Shown here in pieces: positions 27,954 through 36,329 of a stretch of DNA of 64,000 nt; within the stretch, counting starts at the first letter, position 1; each line of letters opens with the position of its first letter. Under the pieces are notes generated by a model. The model searched no databases, had not been told where the DNA came from, and saw only the letters and a list, made by a program, of their open reading frames with translations. This DNA comes from Halomonas denitrificans (GTDB lineage Bacteria > Pseudomonadota > Gammaproteobacteria > Xanthomonadales > Wenzhouxiangellaceae). A program made the position numbers and the translations under genes. Location of the stretch: assembly GCA_019800895.1 (NCBI GenBank), contig JAHVKF010000003.1, positions 1 to 64,000 of the forward strand, read 5' to 3'.

Positions 27954-29315
27954 ATGGATACCGATCCGGATCGCGAACCTGCGGCTGGCGTCAGCCACCC
28001 CGCCCATTTCCTACATGAAGCAGTATACCCATTGAGCACCTCACTTCGAGAAATTCCGCGGTCCGAGCACGGCATCGCGCGCAAGTCCATCAGCCGTGAA
28101 GCGACCCAGGTCACGGAACGCCTCCAGCAAGCCGGCTTCAAGGCCTACGTCGTCGGCGGCGCCGCCCGCGACCTGTTGCTCGGCGTTTCCCCCAAGGACT
28201 TCGACGTCGGCACGGACGCCACGCCGGAGGAAGTGCGCGGCGTGTTCCGCAGCGCGCGGCTGATCGGGCGCCGGTTCCGCCTGGCCCACGTGCGCTTCGG
28301 CCGCGAGATCATCGAAGTCGCGACCTTCCGCGGCCTGGCGGAGGACGGCGACGAGGACGGTGACCGCTCGGTCGAAAAGGGCGGTCGCGTCCTGCGCGAC
28401 AACGTCTACGGCGGGAGCGTCGCCGAGGACGCGATGCGGCGCGATTTCACCGCCAACGCGCTGATGTACGACCCGGCCACGGAGACGATTCTCGATTACG
28501 TGGGGGGTTACGACGACATCCTGGCCAACCGGCTGAGGATGATCGGCGACCCCGAGACCCGCTACCGCGAAGACCCGGTGCGGATGCTGCGCGCGGTCCG
28601 TTTCGTGACCAAGCTGGGCATGGAGCTGGACCCGGCCACAGAGGCGCCGATCCGCGAGCTCGCGCCGCTGCTGGCCGACATTCCGCCGGCCCGCCTCCTC
28701 GACGAGCTGCTCAAGCTGCTGCTCGGCGGCCGGGCCTGGGAAGGCTTCCGGGGGCTGGTCCGCTACGGGCTGTGGGAGCCGCTGTTTCCCGAGCTGCTGG
28801 CCGACCCCTCGGCGCCTCCGGTGCTGGTCGAACAAGCCTTGAAGAACACCGATGAGCGGGTCGCCCAGAACAAGCCGGTCACGCCCGGATTCCTGTTCGC
28901 GGCCCTGTTCTGGCCCAAGGCGCAGGCCGAGGCCCGGCGACGCATCGACAACGGCCAGCCGCCGGTCGAGGCCCTGGCCGCCGCCGGCGAGAAGGTCTTC
29001 GATCGGTACACGAAGAATGTCGCGGTGCACCGGCGCTTCTCGACCATGGCCAAGGAGATCTGGATGTTCCAGCCGCGCTTCGAGCGCCGGCGGGGCAAGC
29101 GTGCCGCACGATTGCTGGGCGAGAAGCGATTCCGCGCCGCGTACGATTTCCTGCTTCTCCGGGCGCTCGAGGACCCGGACCTGAAGGAGATGGCCGACTG
29201 GTGGACGAAGGTCCAGGAGGTCGACGACGAAACGCGCAACGAGATGATCTTCGGCGGCCCGCGCAAGAACCCTCCGCGCAAGCGCAAGAAGAATCCGGGT
29301 TCACCCCAGGGATGA
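27954..29315 (+). CDS. pcnB: Poly(A) polymerase I
   Basis: 453 residues from ATG 27954. The nucleotidyltransferase core shows [12 protein letters not shown] and the catalytic [13 protein letters not shown], then [15 protein letters not shown] and [12 protein letters not shown]. The basic tail ([13 protein letters not shown]) fits RNA binding. Family similarity begins at [15 protein letters not shown], about 30 residues in. TTG 28032 is an alternative start and neither has a strong ribosome site. The enzyme adds 3' A tails that speed RNA decay. First of four overlapping genes (pcnB, folK, panB, panC). Confidence 0.93.
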   Translation: MDTDPDREPAAGVSHPAHFLHEAVYPLSTSLREIPRSEHGIARKSISREATQVTERLQQAGFKAYVVGGAARDLLLGVSPKDFDVGTDATPEEVRGVFRSARLIGRRFRLAHVRFGREIIEVATFRGLAEDGDEDGDRSVEKGGRVLRDNVYGGSVAEDAMRRDFTANALMYDPATETILDYVGGYDDILANRLRMIGDPETRYREDPVRMLRAVRFVTKLGMELDPATEAPIRELAPLLADIPPARLLDELLKLLLGGRAWEGFRGLVRYGLWEPLFPELLADPSAPPVLVEQALKNTDERVAQNKPVTPGFLFAALFWPKAQAEARRRIDNGQPPVEALAAAGEKVFDRYTKNVAVHRRFSTMAKEIWMFQPRFERRRGKRAARLLGEKRFRAAYDFLLLRALEDPDLKEMADWWTKVQEVDDETRNEMIFGGPRKNPPRKRKKNPGSPQG

Positions 29316-29851
29316 CCCGCGCGTTCGTCGGCATCGGCAGCAACCTGGGAGGCCCCGCACGCCGGGTGCTCGACGCGATCGACGCGCTCGGCCGACTGCC
29401 CGACACGGAGCCGGGACGCCGGTCCCCGCTGTATCGCACCGCACCCTGGGGCGAGACCGATCAGCCGGACTTCGTCAACGCCGTGGCCGAACTCCGCACG
29501 GCGCTGGATCCCGAGGCGCTGCTCGACGAACTGCAGCGGCTCGAGACCGAAGCCGGCCGCGTCCGCGACCCCGAGCACCGATGGGGGCCACGCGTGCTGG
29601 ATCTGGACCTCCTCTGGTTCGGCGGGCTGGAGATCGACACGCCGAGGCTGACCGTTCCCCACCCGCGGATGCACGAGCGCGCCTTCGTGCTGCAGCCGCT
29701 GTGCGACCTGGAGCCGAGGCTCGAGCTGCCCCGGGGGCGGGTCGATGCGCTGCTGGCCGAACTGGGGCCGGTCGGCATCGATCGGGTGCCCGAGGAAGAT
29801 CCCGAGACCGATCCGGAGGACGTCGAGGGCCGCAGGGAGCCGACGGCATGA
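29312..29851 (+). CDS. folK: 2-amino-4-hydroxy-6-hydroxymethyldihydropteridine pyrophosphokinase
   Basis: 179 residues; ATG 29312 overlaps the pcnB stop as ATGA. HPPK motifs: GIGSNLGGP, SPLYRTAPWG, QPDFVNAVAEL and the signature WGPRVLDLDLLWF. It transfers pyrophosphate from ATP to the pterin precursor of folate. The acidic tail after about residue 160 (EEDPETDPEDVEG) is an extension. The pcnB-folK-panB order is common in gammaproteobacteria. Confidence 0.95.
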   Translation: MTRAFVGIGSNLGGPARRVLDAIDALGRLPDTEPGRRSPLYRTAPWGETDQPDFVNAVAELRTALDPEALLDELQRLETEAGRVRDPEHRWGPRVLDLDLLWFGGLEIDTPRLTVPHPRMHERAFVLQPLCDLEPRLELPRGRVDALLAELGPVGIDRVPEEDPETDPEDVEGRREPTA

Positions 29852-30648
29852 GTCGCCCGGTGACGATCGAGGCGCTGGCCGCGCTGAAGCGCGAGCGCAC
29901 GCCGATTGCCATGCTGACCGCCTACGACGCCACGCTGGCCCGAGCGGTCGATGCCGCCGGCGTCGACTGCATCCTGGTCGGCGACTCGCTCGGCAATGTC
30001 GTGCAGGGTCGGACGACGACCGTCCCGGTCACCGTCGACGACATGGCCTACCACACCGCCTGCGTCCGCCGCGGCGTAGAGCGCGCGCTGGTGGTCGCCG
30101 ACCTGCCGTACCTGAGCTATGCCGGCGTCGACGCGGCCGTCGAATCGGCGCGCCGCGTGATGCAGGCGGGTGCCGCAATGGTCAAGCTCGAGGGTGGGGC
30201 GCCCGTGCTCGACGCGGTGCGTCGCCTGACCGAGCACGGCACGCCGGTCTGCGGCCATCTCGGCCTGACGCCGCAATCGGTGCACCAGCTGTCCGGTTAC
30301 AAGGTCCAGGGCCGGGAAGCCGAAGCCCGGGACCGCCTGCGGCGAGAGGCGCGCGCGCTCGAGGACGCGGGCGCGTCGCTGCTGGTGCTCGAATGCGTGC
30401 CGTCGTCGCTGGCCGCCGAGATCGCGTCTTCGCTGAGCATCCCGGTGATCGGCATCGGCGCCGGCGTCGAAGTCGACGGCCAGGTGCTGGTGCTGCACGA
30501 CGCGCTGGGCCTGGGCGGTGAGCGGGTGCCGCGTTTCGTGCGCGACTTCATGGCCGATTCGGGGACGATCCCGGCGGCGTTGTCGGCCTATGTGGAGGCC
30601 GTGCGCTCCCGGTCCTTCCCCGGCCCGGCCGAGAGCTACGGCGACTGA
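29848..30648 (+). CDS. panB: 3-methyl-2-oxobutanoate hydroxymethyltransferase
   Basis: 266 residues, start overlapping folK (ATGA). Conserved segments: MLTAYDATLARAVDAAGVD, LVGDSLGNVVQG, VKLEGG, GHLGLTPQSVHQLSGYKVQG, LECVPSSLA and IGIGAGVEVDGQVLV. It makes ketopantoate from 2-oxoisovalerate and methylene-tetrahydrofolate, so its pairing with folK is sensible. Translational coupling is likely through both neighbours. Confidence 0.97.
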   Translation: MSRPVTIEALAALKRERTPIAMLTAYDATLARAVDAAGVDCILVGDSLGNVVQGRTTTVPVTVDDMAYHTACVRRGVERALVVADLPYLSYAGVDAAVESARRVMQAGAAMVKLEGGAPVLDAVRRLTEHGTPVCGHLGLTPQSVHQLSGYKVQGREAEARDRLRREARALEDAGASLLVLECVPSSLAAEIASSLSIPVIGIGAGVEVDGQVLVLHDALGLGGERVPRFVRDFMADSGTIPAALSAYVEAVRSRSFPGPAESYGD

Positions 30649-30649
30649 C

Positions 30650-31519
30650 ATGGCCGGCCCGCAGGTCCTGCGCAACACTGCCGAACTGGCCGCGTGGCGC
30701 GATGCGGCCGCCGGTCCGGTCCGCTTCGTGCCGACCATGGGCAACCTGCACGACGGCCACGTCGCGCTGATCGACGCGGCCCGCGAGGCCGGCGGCCGGG
30801 TGCTGGTCAGTATCTTCGTCAATCCCACCCAGTTCGGCCCGGACGAGGACTTCGATCGCTATCCGCGCACCGTCGACGAGGACCTCGCCCGCCTGGCCGG
30901 ACGCTGCGACGCGGTCTGGTTGCCGGCCATCGACGACCTCTACCCCCTCGGCCCGGACGCCGGCTTCTCGGTGCACGTGTCCGAATCGCTGGGCGGCATC
31001 CTGTGCGGCGCGCATCGGCCGGGTCATTTCGATGGCGTGGCCAATGTCGTATTGCGCCTGTTTCACCGAGTGCGGCCCGACGCCGCGGTGTTCGGCGAGA
31101 AGGATTTCCAGCAGCTGACGATTCTCCGCCGGATGGTCGAGGACTTCGGCCTGGGCATCGAGATGATCGGGCGGCCGACCGTGCGCGAGGCCGACGGCTT
31201 GGCCATGAGTTCGCGCAACCGCTACCTGACCGAACGCGAGCGGGCCGTCGCGCCCGGCCTGCATGCGACGCTGCTCGAGCTCGCCCGGCGGGCCCGGACA
31301 CTGCCCGAAGACGCGCCTGCGGGAACTTTCTCGGCCCTCGCGCAGTCTGGAAAAGAGCGTCTTGACGCCATGGGGTTCGACACCGAGTACGTCGAGTTCC
31401 GGGACGCCCGGTCGTTGGGTCCGCCGGCGGGTCATCCCCTCCGCCTGCTGGCCGCCGCAAGGCTCGGCGGGGCGCGATTGATCGACAATGTTGCAATTTC
31501 GCCACAAGCACGTCGCTAA
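30650..31519 (+). CDS. panC: Pantoate-beta-alanine ligase
   Basis: 289 residues, starting one base after the panB stop. ATP-binding motifs FVPTMGNLHDGH and SSRNRYL, plus SIFVNPTQFGPDEDF, CGAHRPGHFDGVANVV and FGEKDFQQL, are all present. It joins pantoate and beta-alanine. The panD gene that supplies beta-alanine lies 215 bases downstream, after a separate promoter and terminator. Confidence 0.97.
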   Translation: MAGPQVLRNTAELAAWRDAAAGPVRFVPTMGNLHDGHVALIDAAREAGGRVLVSIFVNPTQFGPDEDFDRYPRTVDEDLARLAGRCDAVWLPAIDDLYPLGPDAGFSVHVSESLGGILCGAHRPGHFDGVANVVLRLFHRVRPDAAVFGEKDFQQLTILRRMVEDFGLGIEMIGRPTVREADGLAMSSRNRYLTERERAVAPGLHATLLELARRARTLPEDAPAGTFSALAQSGKERLDAMGFDTEYVEFRDARSLGPPAGHPLRLLAAARLGGARLIDNVAISPQARR

Positions 31520-31533
31520 ATCGCAAATCGGGG

Positions 31534-31568
31534 TTGGAAATGCCGAAAAGTTGTGGTACAGTTACCAC
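31534..31568 (+). promoter_or_regulatory. Sigma-70 promoter with operator-like palindrome between panC and panD
   Basis: -35 TTGGAA (31534-31539), 17-base spacer, -10 TACAGT (31557-31562). A perfect palindrome, GTGGTA-cagt-TACCAC (31553-31568), covers the -10 and would let a repressor block it. The regulator is unknown. Confidence 0.65.
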
Positions 31569-31671
31569 GAACCTTGGTATTCCAGCAACGGCGATCAAGG
31601 TCAGGGCGCGAATTGAGGTACATCACTCCGACACGCTGCCTCTCCCCCTCACCGGGGAGAGGTTTTTTTTT
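31569..31671 (+). ncRNA. Candidate small RNA or panD leader of about 100 nt
   Basis: Bounded by the promoter at 31534-31562 and an intrinsic terminator at 31639-31671. There is no open frame of note. A weak 5' stem pairs ACCTTG (about 31572) with CAAGGT. It could be a free small RNA or an attenuated leader of panD (start 31735). I recognise no known family. Confidence 0.5.
31639..31671 (+). terminator. Strong intrinsic terminator before panD
   Basis: CCTCTCCCC (31639-31647) pairs perfectly with GGGGAGAGG (31654-31662) around a six-base loop and is followed by nine T. It ends either the panC transcript or the small RNA. Confidence 0.9.
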
Positions 31672-31734
31672 GCGGTGAAGGCCTCCATCTAGACATTTCC
31701 GACCGAACGCAGGCGTTCTGCACAGGAACAAGCG

Positions 31735-32115
31735 ATGCAGTTGAATCTACTGAAGGCCAAGATCCACCGGGCCACCGTGACCCATGCCGAGCTCCACTAC
31801 GAGGGTTCGTGCGCGATCGACGACGACCTCCTCGAGGCCTCGGGCATCCGGGAATACGAGCAGATTCACATCTACAACGTCGACAACGGCGAGCGCTTCG
31901 TGACCTATGCGATCCGTGCCGAGGCCGGCAGCGGCACGATCAGCGTCAACGGCGCCGCGGCCCACAAGGCCTCGGTCGGCGACCTGCTGATCATCTGCGC
32001 CTACGGGCAGTACGACAGCGCCGAGGCCGACGCTCACCGGCCCCGCCTGGTCTACCCCGACGGTGACAACCGAGTCGCCCGGATCGCCGGCGAAATTCCC
32101 GTCCAGGCCGCCTGA
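31735..32115 (+). CDS. panD: Aspartate 1-decarboxylase proenzyme
   Basis: 126 residues. Self-cleavage site Gly24-Ser25 (HYEGSCAID) yields the pyruvoyl enzyme. [28 protein letters not shown] and [21 protein letters not shown] are typical. It makes beta-alanine for pantothenate. AGGAAC lies before the ATG. Expression depends on readthrough of the terminator just upstream or on an unseen promoter in 31672-31734. Confidence 0.97.
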   Translation: MQLNLLKAKIHRATVTHAELHYEGSCAIDDDLLEASGIREYEQIHIYNVDNGERFVTYAIRAEAGSGTISVNGAAAHKASVGDLLIICAYGQYDSAEADAHRPRLVYPDGDNRVARIAGEIPVQAA

Positions 32116-32144
32116 TCCGGCGTCCGCGACCCCGGAACCCGGCC

Positions 32145-33635
32145 GTGTCGCAAAAAAACAACACTTCGCATGCCCGTTCGGGCGGCAACCCGATCGCTCG
32201 CCTGCTCGAGTCCGAGCCCGGGCGCTCGACGACCATGGTCGCCGAGAGCGGCCGCTGGCGCCTCGACGCCAGCTTGACCCCGATCCCGGTTGCGGACTGG
32301 GCCGCGAAGCCCCCGGTCGACGAGACCGCAGCCGTGCGCCGGCTGTTCTCCGGAGAGATCGTCAATGCCTCCGAGCAGCGTGCCGCGCTTCATCCGTGGC
32401 TCCGCCGCGAGGGGAGCGGGCGGCCCGAGTCCATCCGTGCCGACCAGCGACGCCTCGCGGAGACCGCGGATGCCCTGTACGCCGGCCGCACACCGGTCAG
32501 GACCCTGCTCAACGTCGCCATCGGGGGCTCCGACCTCGGGCCCCGCCTGGTCTTCGACGCCCTGGACCGGCAGGAGTCCGCGGTCGACGTTCGCTGGCTA
32601 TCGACGCTCGACGATCGCGCGCTGACCCGCCAGCTCGACGACCTGGACCCCTCCACGACAGGCCTGGTCGTCGCGTCGAAGAGCTTTTCCACGCGCGAAA
32701 CGCTGCTGCAGGCCGGGGCCGTGCGTTCCTGGCTCGGCGCCGACTGGGCCCAGCGGACCTGGGCGGCGACAGCGCGTCCCGAGCGAGCCGCGGAGTGGGG
32801 GGTCGAAGACGCGCACGTGCTGCCCTTCGACGCGTCGGTCGGCGGGCGATTCTCGGTCTGGTCTTCGATCGGCCTGGCTGCCGCGGCCGCCATCGGCCCG
32901 GCGCGCTGGGCCGAGTTTCTCGACGGTGCGGCCATTGCGGACCATGCCGTGTCCTCGGACCCGACCGGTTCGCTCGCCGGACGCCTGGCGCAAGCGATCG
33001 ACGGCCTGATCCGCGACCACGGTTTCGGTACCCTGGGCGTGGTCGCCTACGAGCCTGCCTACCGTCGCCTGGCCGGCTACCTGCAGCAGCTGATCATGGA
33101 AAGCCTGGGCAAACGCGTGGACGCGGACGGTAACGACCTGGCCGGCCCCTCGTCGCCGCTGGTCTTCGGTGGGGCCGGCACCGATCTCCAGCACTCGCTG
33201 TTCCAGACCGTGCACCAGGGGCTGCAGCGTCACCCGATGCTGCTGGTCGGCGCGGCCGATGCATCGCACAGTGCGCATGGCTTCGGCCAGGAGCAGCTGG
33301 CGCATCTACTCGGCCAGGCCCGCGCGCTTGCGCTCGGTTGCCACGACGACGACGCACAGCGGGTCCTGCCCGGTGGGAACCCTGTCCTCACGTTGCTGAC
33401 TCGCCGACCCGATGCACGCGCACTCGGCGAACTGCTGGCCCTCTGGGAGCACGCCACCTACCTCCTGGGCGTGCGCTGGGGCATCAATCCCTTCGACCAG
33501 TGGGGCGTCGAGGAGGGCAAGCGCCAGGCGGCCCGGTTCCGGGCCGTGATCGATGGCGAGCAGCGCGCCGACGACGCCGCGCTGAACGAGCTGCTGGCGT
33601 GGCTGAGCGCGCCGGAGTCGAACCCCCCGGGCTGA
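32145..33635 (+). CDS. pgi: Glucose-6-phosphate isomerase
   Basis: 496 residues with a GTG start preceded by GGAA. PGI motifs: NVAIGGSDLGPRLV, VVASKSFSTRETL, GRFSVWSSIGL, QQLIMESLGKRVD (catalytic Glu), FQTVHQG (His) and NPFDQWGVEEGKRQA (Lys). It interconverts glucose-6-phosphate and fructose-6-phosphate. A little shorter than the E. coli enzyme (about 550) but with all key segments. It lies 29 bases after panD. Confidence 0.95.
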   Translation: MSQKNNTSHARSGGNPIARLLESEPGRSTTMVAESGRWRLDASLTPIPVADWAAKPPVDETAAVRRLFSGEIVNASEQRAALHPWLRREGSGRPESIRADQRRLAETADALYAGRTPVRTLLNVAIGGSDLGPRLVFDALDRQESAVDVRWLSTLDDRALTRQLDDLDPSTTGLVVASKSFSTRETLLQAGAVRSWLGADWAQRTWAATARPERAAEWGVEDAHVLPFDASVGGRFSVWSSIGLAAAAAIGPARWAEFLDGAAIADHAVSSDPTGSLAGRLAQAIDGLIRDHGFGTLGVVAYEPAYRRLAGYLQQLIMESLGKRVDADGNDLAGPSSPLVFGGAGTDLQHSLFQTVHQGLQRHPMLLVGAADASHSAHGFGQEQLAHLLGQARALALGCHDDDAQRVLPGGNPVLTLLTRRPDARALGELLALWEHATYLLGVRWGINPFDQWGVEEGKRQAARFRAVIDGEQRADDAALNELLAWLSAPESNPPG

Positions 33636-33901
33636 AAGTCGGCCGACCGGCTGGTATGGTGAATGGACGTCGCCGCGGCGAGCGGTCGGCGTTTTCGCGA
33701 AACGACGGGTCGACGAACGCGGTCTGGCCGCCGCGCCGAGTCGCTCCGCCAGCGATCGTCATGCATCCCGAGAAGCCAAACCGGAACCACCGCACGGAGC
33801 GGGCCCGCGCAGTCGCGCGTCCGGATCCCGTGGCCGTGCCGGGCCCGGTACGGCCCGCATGACGACCGTAGCCCTGATCCCGCATCGGCGAGGAGGTAGT
33901 C
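33636..33901. other. Intergenic stretch before the betaine genes
   Basis: 266 bases with no convincing gene. The last part carries an unusually strong ribosome site, AGGAGGT (33891-33897), which decides the start of the next gene. No clear promoter elements are recognised. Confidence 0.5.
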
Positions 33902-34801
33902 ATCAATTCTACTTTGGCATCAAGTTCAGCGAATAAAAGAACCGTTCGGCAGGATTTCGGCGAAGATCCCGTCGAAGTCCGGGAGTCCGATCACTACCGG
34001 CACGAGTACATCGAGCAGTTCGTCGACAAGTGGGACGAACTGATCGACTGGGACGCCCGCTACGAAAGCGAGGGCGATTTCTTCATCCGGTTGCTCAAGG
34101 AGCGCGGCGCCGAGCGGGTGCTCGACGTGGCCACCGGAACCGGGTTCCATTCCGTCCGCCTGATCGAGGAGGGCTTCGAAGTCTGCAGCGTCGACGGGTC
34201 GGCCGAAATGCTGGCCAAGGCCTTCGAGAACGGCAAGCGGCGCGGGCACATCCTGCGCACGATCCAGGCCGACTGGCGCTGGCTGAACCGGGACGTGCAC
34301 GCCAGCTACGACGCCGTGATCTGCCTCGGCAACTCCTTCAACCACCTGTTTTCCGAGCGCGATCGGCGCAAGGCACTGGCCGAGTTCTACGCCGTGCTCA
34401 AGCACGACGGCTGCCTGATCCTCGACCAGCGCAACTACGACGCCATCCTCGACGACGGCTTCTCGACCAAGCACAAGTACTACTACTGCGGCAACCAGGT
34501 CAGCGCCGAGCCCGAGCACGTGGACGAGGGCCTGGCCCGCTTTCGCTACGAGTTCCCCGACGGCTCGGTCTATCACCTGAACATGTGCCCGATCCGCCGG
34601 GACTACACCCGCAAGCTGATGCAGGACGTCGGCTTCCAGAAAGTCCACACCTATGCCGATTTCGAGGACGAGCGTGCCCGCGACACCGGGCGTTCCGACG
34701 CGCCCGACTTCTACATCCACGTCGCCGAGAAGCGGTACGAGGGCCACGAGACCATCGAGGATGCAGGTGACCAGCCGATCGACGGGGCGGGGGAGGCATG
34801 A
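33902..34801 (+). CDS. Glycine/sarcosine N-methyltransferase, probable ATC start
   Basis: 299 residues if started at ATC 33902, five bases after AGGAGG; the first conventional start (TTG 33914) is 17 bases away, too far. The ATC frame reads NSTLASSSANKRTVRQDFG after the initiator, like the short N-termini of known GSMTs. The SAM site is VLDVATGTGFHSV. Strong family segments are DHYRHEYIEQFVDKWDELIDW, HILRTIQADWRWLNRD, ICLGNSFNHLFSERDRRK and LDQRNYDAILDDGFS. The enzyme methylates glycine to sarcosine and dimethylglycine. It overlaps the next gene by four bases, forming a two-enzyme betaine pathway. Confidence 0.9.
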   Translation: MNSTLASSSANKRTVRQDFGEDPVEVRESDHYRHEYIEQFVDKWDELIDWDARYESEGDFFIRLLKERGAERVLDVATGTGFHSVRLIEEGFEVCSVDGSAEMLAKAFENGKRRGHILRTIQADWRWLNRDVHASYDAVICLGNSFNHLFSERDRRKALAEFYAVLKHDGCLILDQRNYDAILDDGFSTKHKYYYCGNQVSAEPEHVDEGLARFRYEFPDGSVYHLNMCPIRRDYTRKLMQDVGFQKVHTYADFEDERARDTGRSDAPDFYIHVAEKRYEGHETIEDAGDQPIDGAGEA

Positions 34802-35661
34802 ACGAGACCGGATACACCGAGGCGGTCGAGACGGCGCGCGACTACTACAACAGCGCCGACGCCGACACCTTCTATTTCCACGTCTGGGGCGGCGAGGACA
34901 TCCACGTCGGCCTGTACGAGGCCGACAACGAGCAGCTTGCCGAGCCAATCGCCGAGGCCAGCCGGCGCACCGTGCGGCGGATGGCCGAACTGGCCGGCGC
35001 ATTGACCCCGGCCACGCGCGTGCTGGACCTCGGCGCAGGCTACGGCGGCTCGATGCGCTTCCTGGCCGAGGTGTACGGCTGCCGCTGCGTGGCGCTGAAC
35101 CTCGCCGAGGTGGAGAACGAGCGCAATCGTCGGATGAATCTCGAAGCCGGCCTGGAGCGGAACATCGAAGTCGTGGACGGCGACTTCACCGCCCTGGACT
35201 TCGGCGACGCCGAGTTCGACCTGGTCTGGTCCCAGGACGCCATCCTGCACTCCGGCGACCGCGAGACGGTCTGCGCCGAAGCCGCCCGCGTGCTGAAGCC
35301 CGGCGGGCGCCTGATCTTCACCGACCCGATGCAGACCGACGACGCGCCGACCGATCGCCTGCAGCCGATCTATGACCGCATCCACCTCGGTTCCCTGGCG
35401 TCGCCGGCGTTCTATCGCGAGACCCTGGGCCGGCTCGGGCTGGCCGAAATGCACTTCGACGAACACCCGGACCAACTCGCCCGCCACTACGCGCGCGTCC
35501 GGGAGGTGCTGATCGAGAACGAGGGCGACCTGCGAGAGAAGGGGGTCAGCGGCGCCTACATCGAACGGATGAAGTCCGGCCTGACTCACTGGATCGAAGG
35601 CGGCCAGAAGGGGTACCTGACCTGGGGCATCTTCGTCTTCGAGAAGGGCAGGGGCGACTGA
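34798..35661 (+). CDS. Sarcosine/dimethylglycine N-methyltransferase
   Basis: 287 residues; ATG overlaps the upstream stop (ATGA). SAM-binding motif VLDLGAGYGGSMRFLAE, then VWSQDAILHSGDRE and PGGRLIFTDPMQTDDAP. YYNSADADTFYFHVWGGEDIHVG at the N-terminus is typical of SDMT. It completes methylation to glycine betaine, the main compatible solute of many halophiles. Coupled translation with the upstream GSMT gene ensures joint production. Confidence 0.92.
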   Translation: MNETGYTEAVETARDYYNSADADTFYFHVWGGEDIHVGLYEADNEQLAEPIAEASRRTVRRMAELAGALTPATRVLDLGAGYGGSMRFLAEVYGCRCVALNLAEVENERNRRMNLEAGLERNIEVVDGDFTALDFGDAEFDLVWSQDAILHSGDRETVCAEAARVLKPGGRLIFTDPMQTDDAPTDRLQPIYDRIHLGSLASPAFYRETLGRLGLAEMHFDEHPDQLARHYARVREVLIENEGDLREKGVSGAYIERMKSGLTHWIEGGQKGYLTWGIFVFEKGRGD

Positions 35662-35679
35662 ATTGGAGCGCCTCCGGGA

Positions 35680-35708
35680 ATGACACCGGGCCGCTCGACC
35701 GCTATAAT
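35680..35708 (+). promoter_or_regulatory. Strong sigma-70 promoter of the tRNA-Ser region
   Basis: -35 ATGACA (35680-35685), 17-base spacer, perfect -10 TATAAT (35703-35708). The predicted start at about 35715 lies 35 bases before the first tRNA-like gene, so the whole tandem set up to the terminator at 36257 may be one transcript. Confidence 0.75.
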
Positions 35709-35749
35709 GCTCGACTTGCGTTTCGGCGGAAGTCGGAGCGCCCAGGTTC

Positions 35750-35888
35750 GGAGAGGTGCTCGAGTGGTCGAACGGGTTCGCATGCCTCGCCGAATACGGT
35801 ACGGGACTTGTAATCTCGTACCGAGGGTTCGAACCGAGGCCGAAGGCCGAGTTCGCTGAAGCGCAGCTTCAGCCATCCCTCCCTCTCG
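35750..35888 (+). pseudogene. tRNA-Ser-like copy A with altered arms and T-loop insertion
   Basis: The 5' part (GGAGAGGTGCTCGAGTGGTC onward) and the end of the variable arm match the intact tRNA-Ser(GGA) at 36166. The anticodon arm is rebuilt: a weak stem with loop ATGCCTC (35782-35788). The variable arm is a 10-bp hairpin (35797-35823) whose loop CTTGTAA looks like a threonine anticodon loop. The T-loop is split after TTCGAA by a 42-base insert (35834-35875), after which TCCCTCCCTCTC resumes. The CCA end is missing and pair 1-72 is broken. It is unlikely to be a working tRNA, but it sits first behind the strong promoter. Confidence 0.7.
35834..35875 (+). repeat. tRNA-associated hairpin insert, short form
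   Basis: Starts CCGAG and ends CCA, placed exactly between GAA and T of the T-loop. It contains the hairpins GGCCGAAGGCC and CTGAAGC-GCA-GCTTCAG. Same family as the inserts at 36039, 36338, 36588, 36857, 37170, 37301, 37432 and 48748. Confidence 0.8.
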
Positions 35889-35954
35889 CGATCCGCAGGA
35901 TCGCCGGCCGGAGGACGCCCCCATCGACCGGGTGGCGAGATGTTGTGCAGTTTC

Positions 35955-36095
35955 GGAGAGGTGCTCGCGTGGTCGAACGGGCTCGCCTGCCTCGCCGAAT
36001 ACGGTACGGGACTTGTAATCTCGTACCGAGGGTTCGAACCGAGGCCCTTCAGGGCCGAGCTCGCTGAAGCGCAGCTTCAGCCATCCTCCCTCTCG
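35955..36095 (+). pseudogene. tRNA-Ser-like copy B with altered arms and T-loop insertion
   Basis: A tandem duplicate of copy A, 205 bases downstream, with the same rebuilt variable arm (36002-36028, loop CTTGTAA) and a putative loop CTGCCTC in the anticodon position. The T-loop holds a 45-base insert (36039-36083), after which one C is missing from the T-stem. The downstream flank (GCGATCC-GCA-GGATCGC hairpin and the following 40 bases) is shared with copy A, showing that the whole block was duplicated. Confidence 0.7.
36039..36083 (+). repeat. tRNA-associated hairpin insert
   Basis: 45 bases, CCGAG at the left and CCA at the right, between GAA and T of copy B's T-loop. The first hairpin is GGCCCTTCAGGGCC and the second CTGAAGC-GCA-GCTTCAG, so the first stem differs from copy A while the second is identical. 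Confidence 0.8.
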
Positions 36096-36165
36096 CGATC
36101 CGCAGGATCGCCGGCCGGAGGACGCCCCCAATCGACCGGGTGGCGAGACAATTTGGAGCAGTTAC

Positions 36166-36256
<91 letters not shown>

Positions 36257-36295
36257 GAAATGAAATGCCCCGCCTCGCGCGGGGCTTTTCATTTC
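36257..36295 (+). terminator. Intrinsic terminator of tRNA-Ser(GGA)
   Basis: A GCCCCGC/GCGGGGC core is extended by GAAATGAAA/TTTCATTTC with one mismatch, giving a near-perfect 16-pair palindrome with T-runs usable from either side. Confidence 0.85.
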
Positions 36296-36329
36296 TACCG
36301 AAGAGGGAGACTACGGATGCGAACCCCCC
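36291..36329 (-). repeat. Inverted copy of the tRNA-Ser(GGA) 3' end
   Basis: Read on the minus strand this resembles the T-loop and acceptor of the upstream tRNA (GGGTTCGCATCC, then TCCCTCT and CGG), with the T-loop A replaced by C. With the tRNA and its terminator it makes a long palindrome. Confidence 0.65.

Noticed and set aside
35834-36083. T-loop inserts as tRNA introns
   Set aside because: They are too short for group I introns, lie outside the anticodon loop, and the host copies have other defects; no splicing signals are seen.
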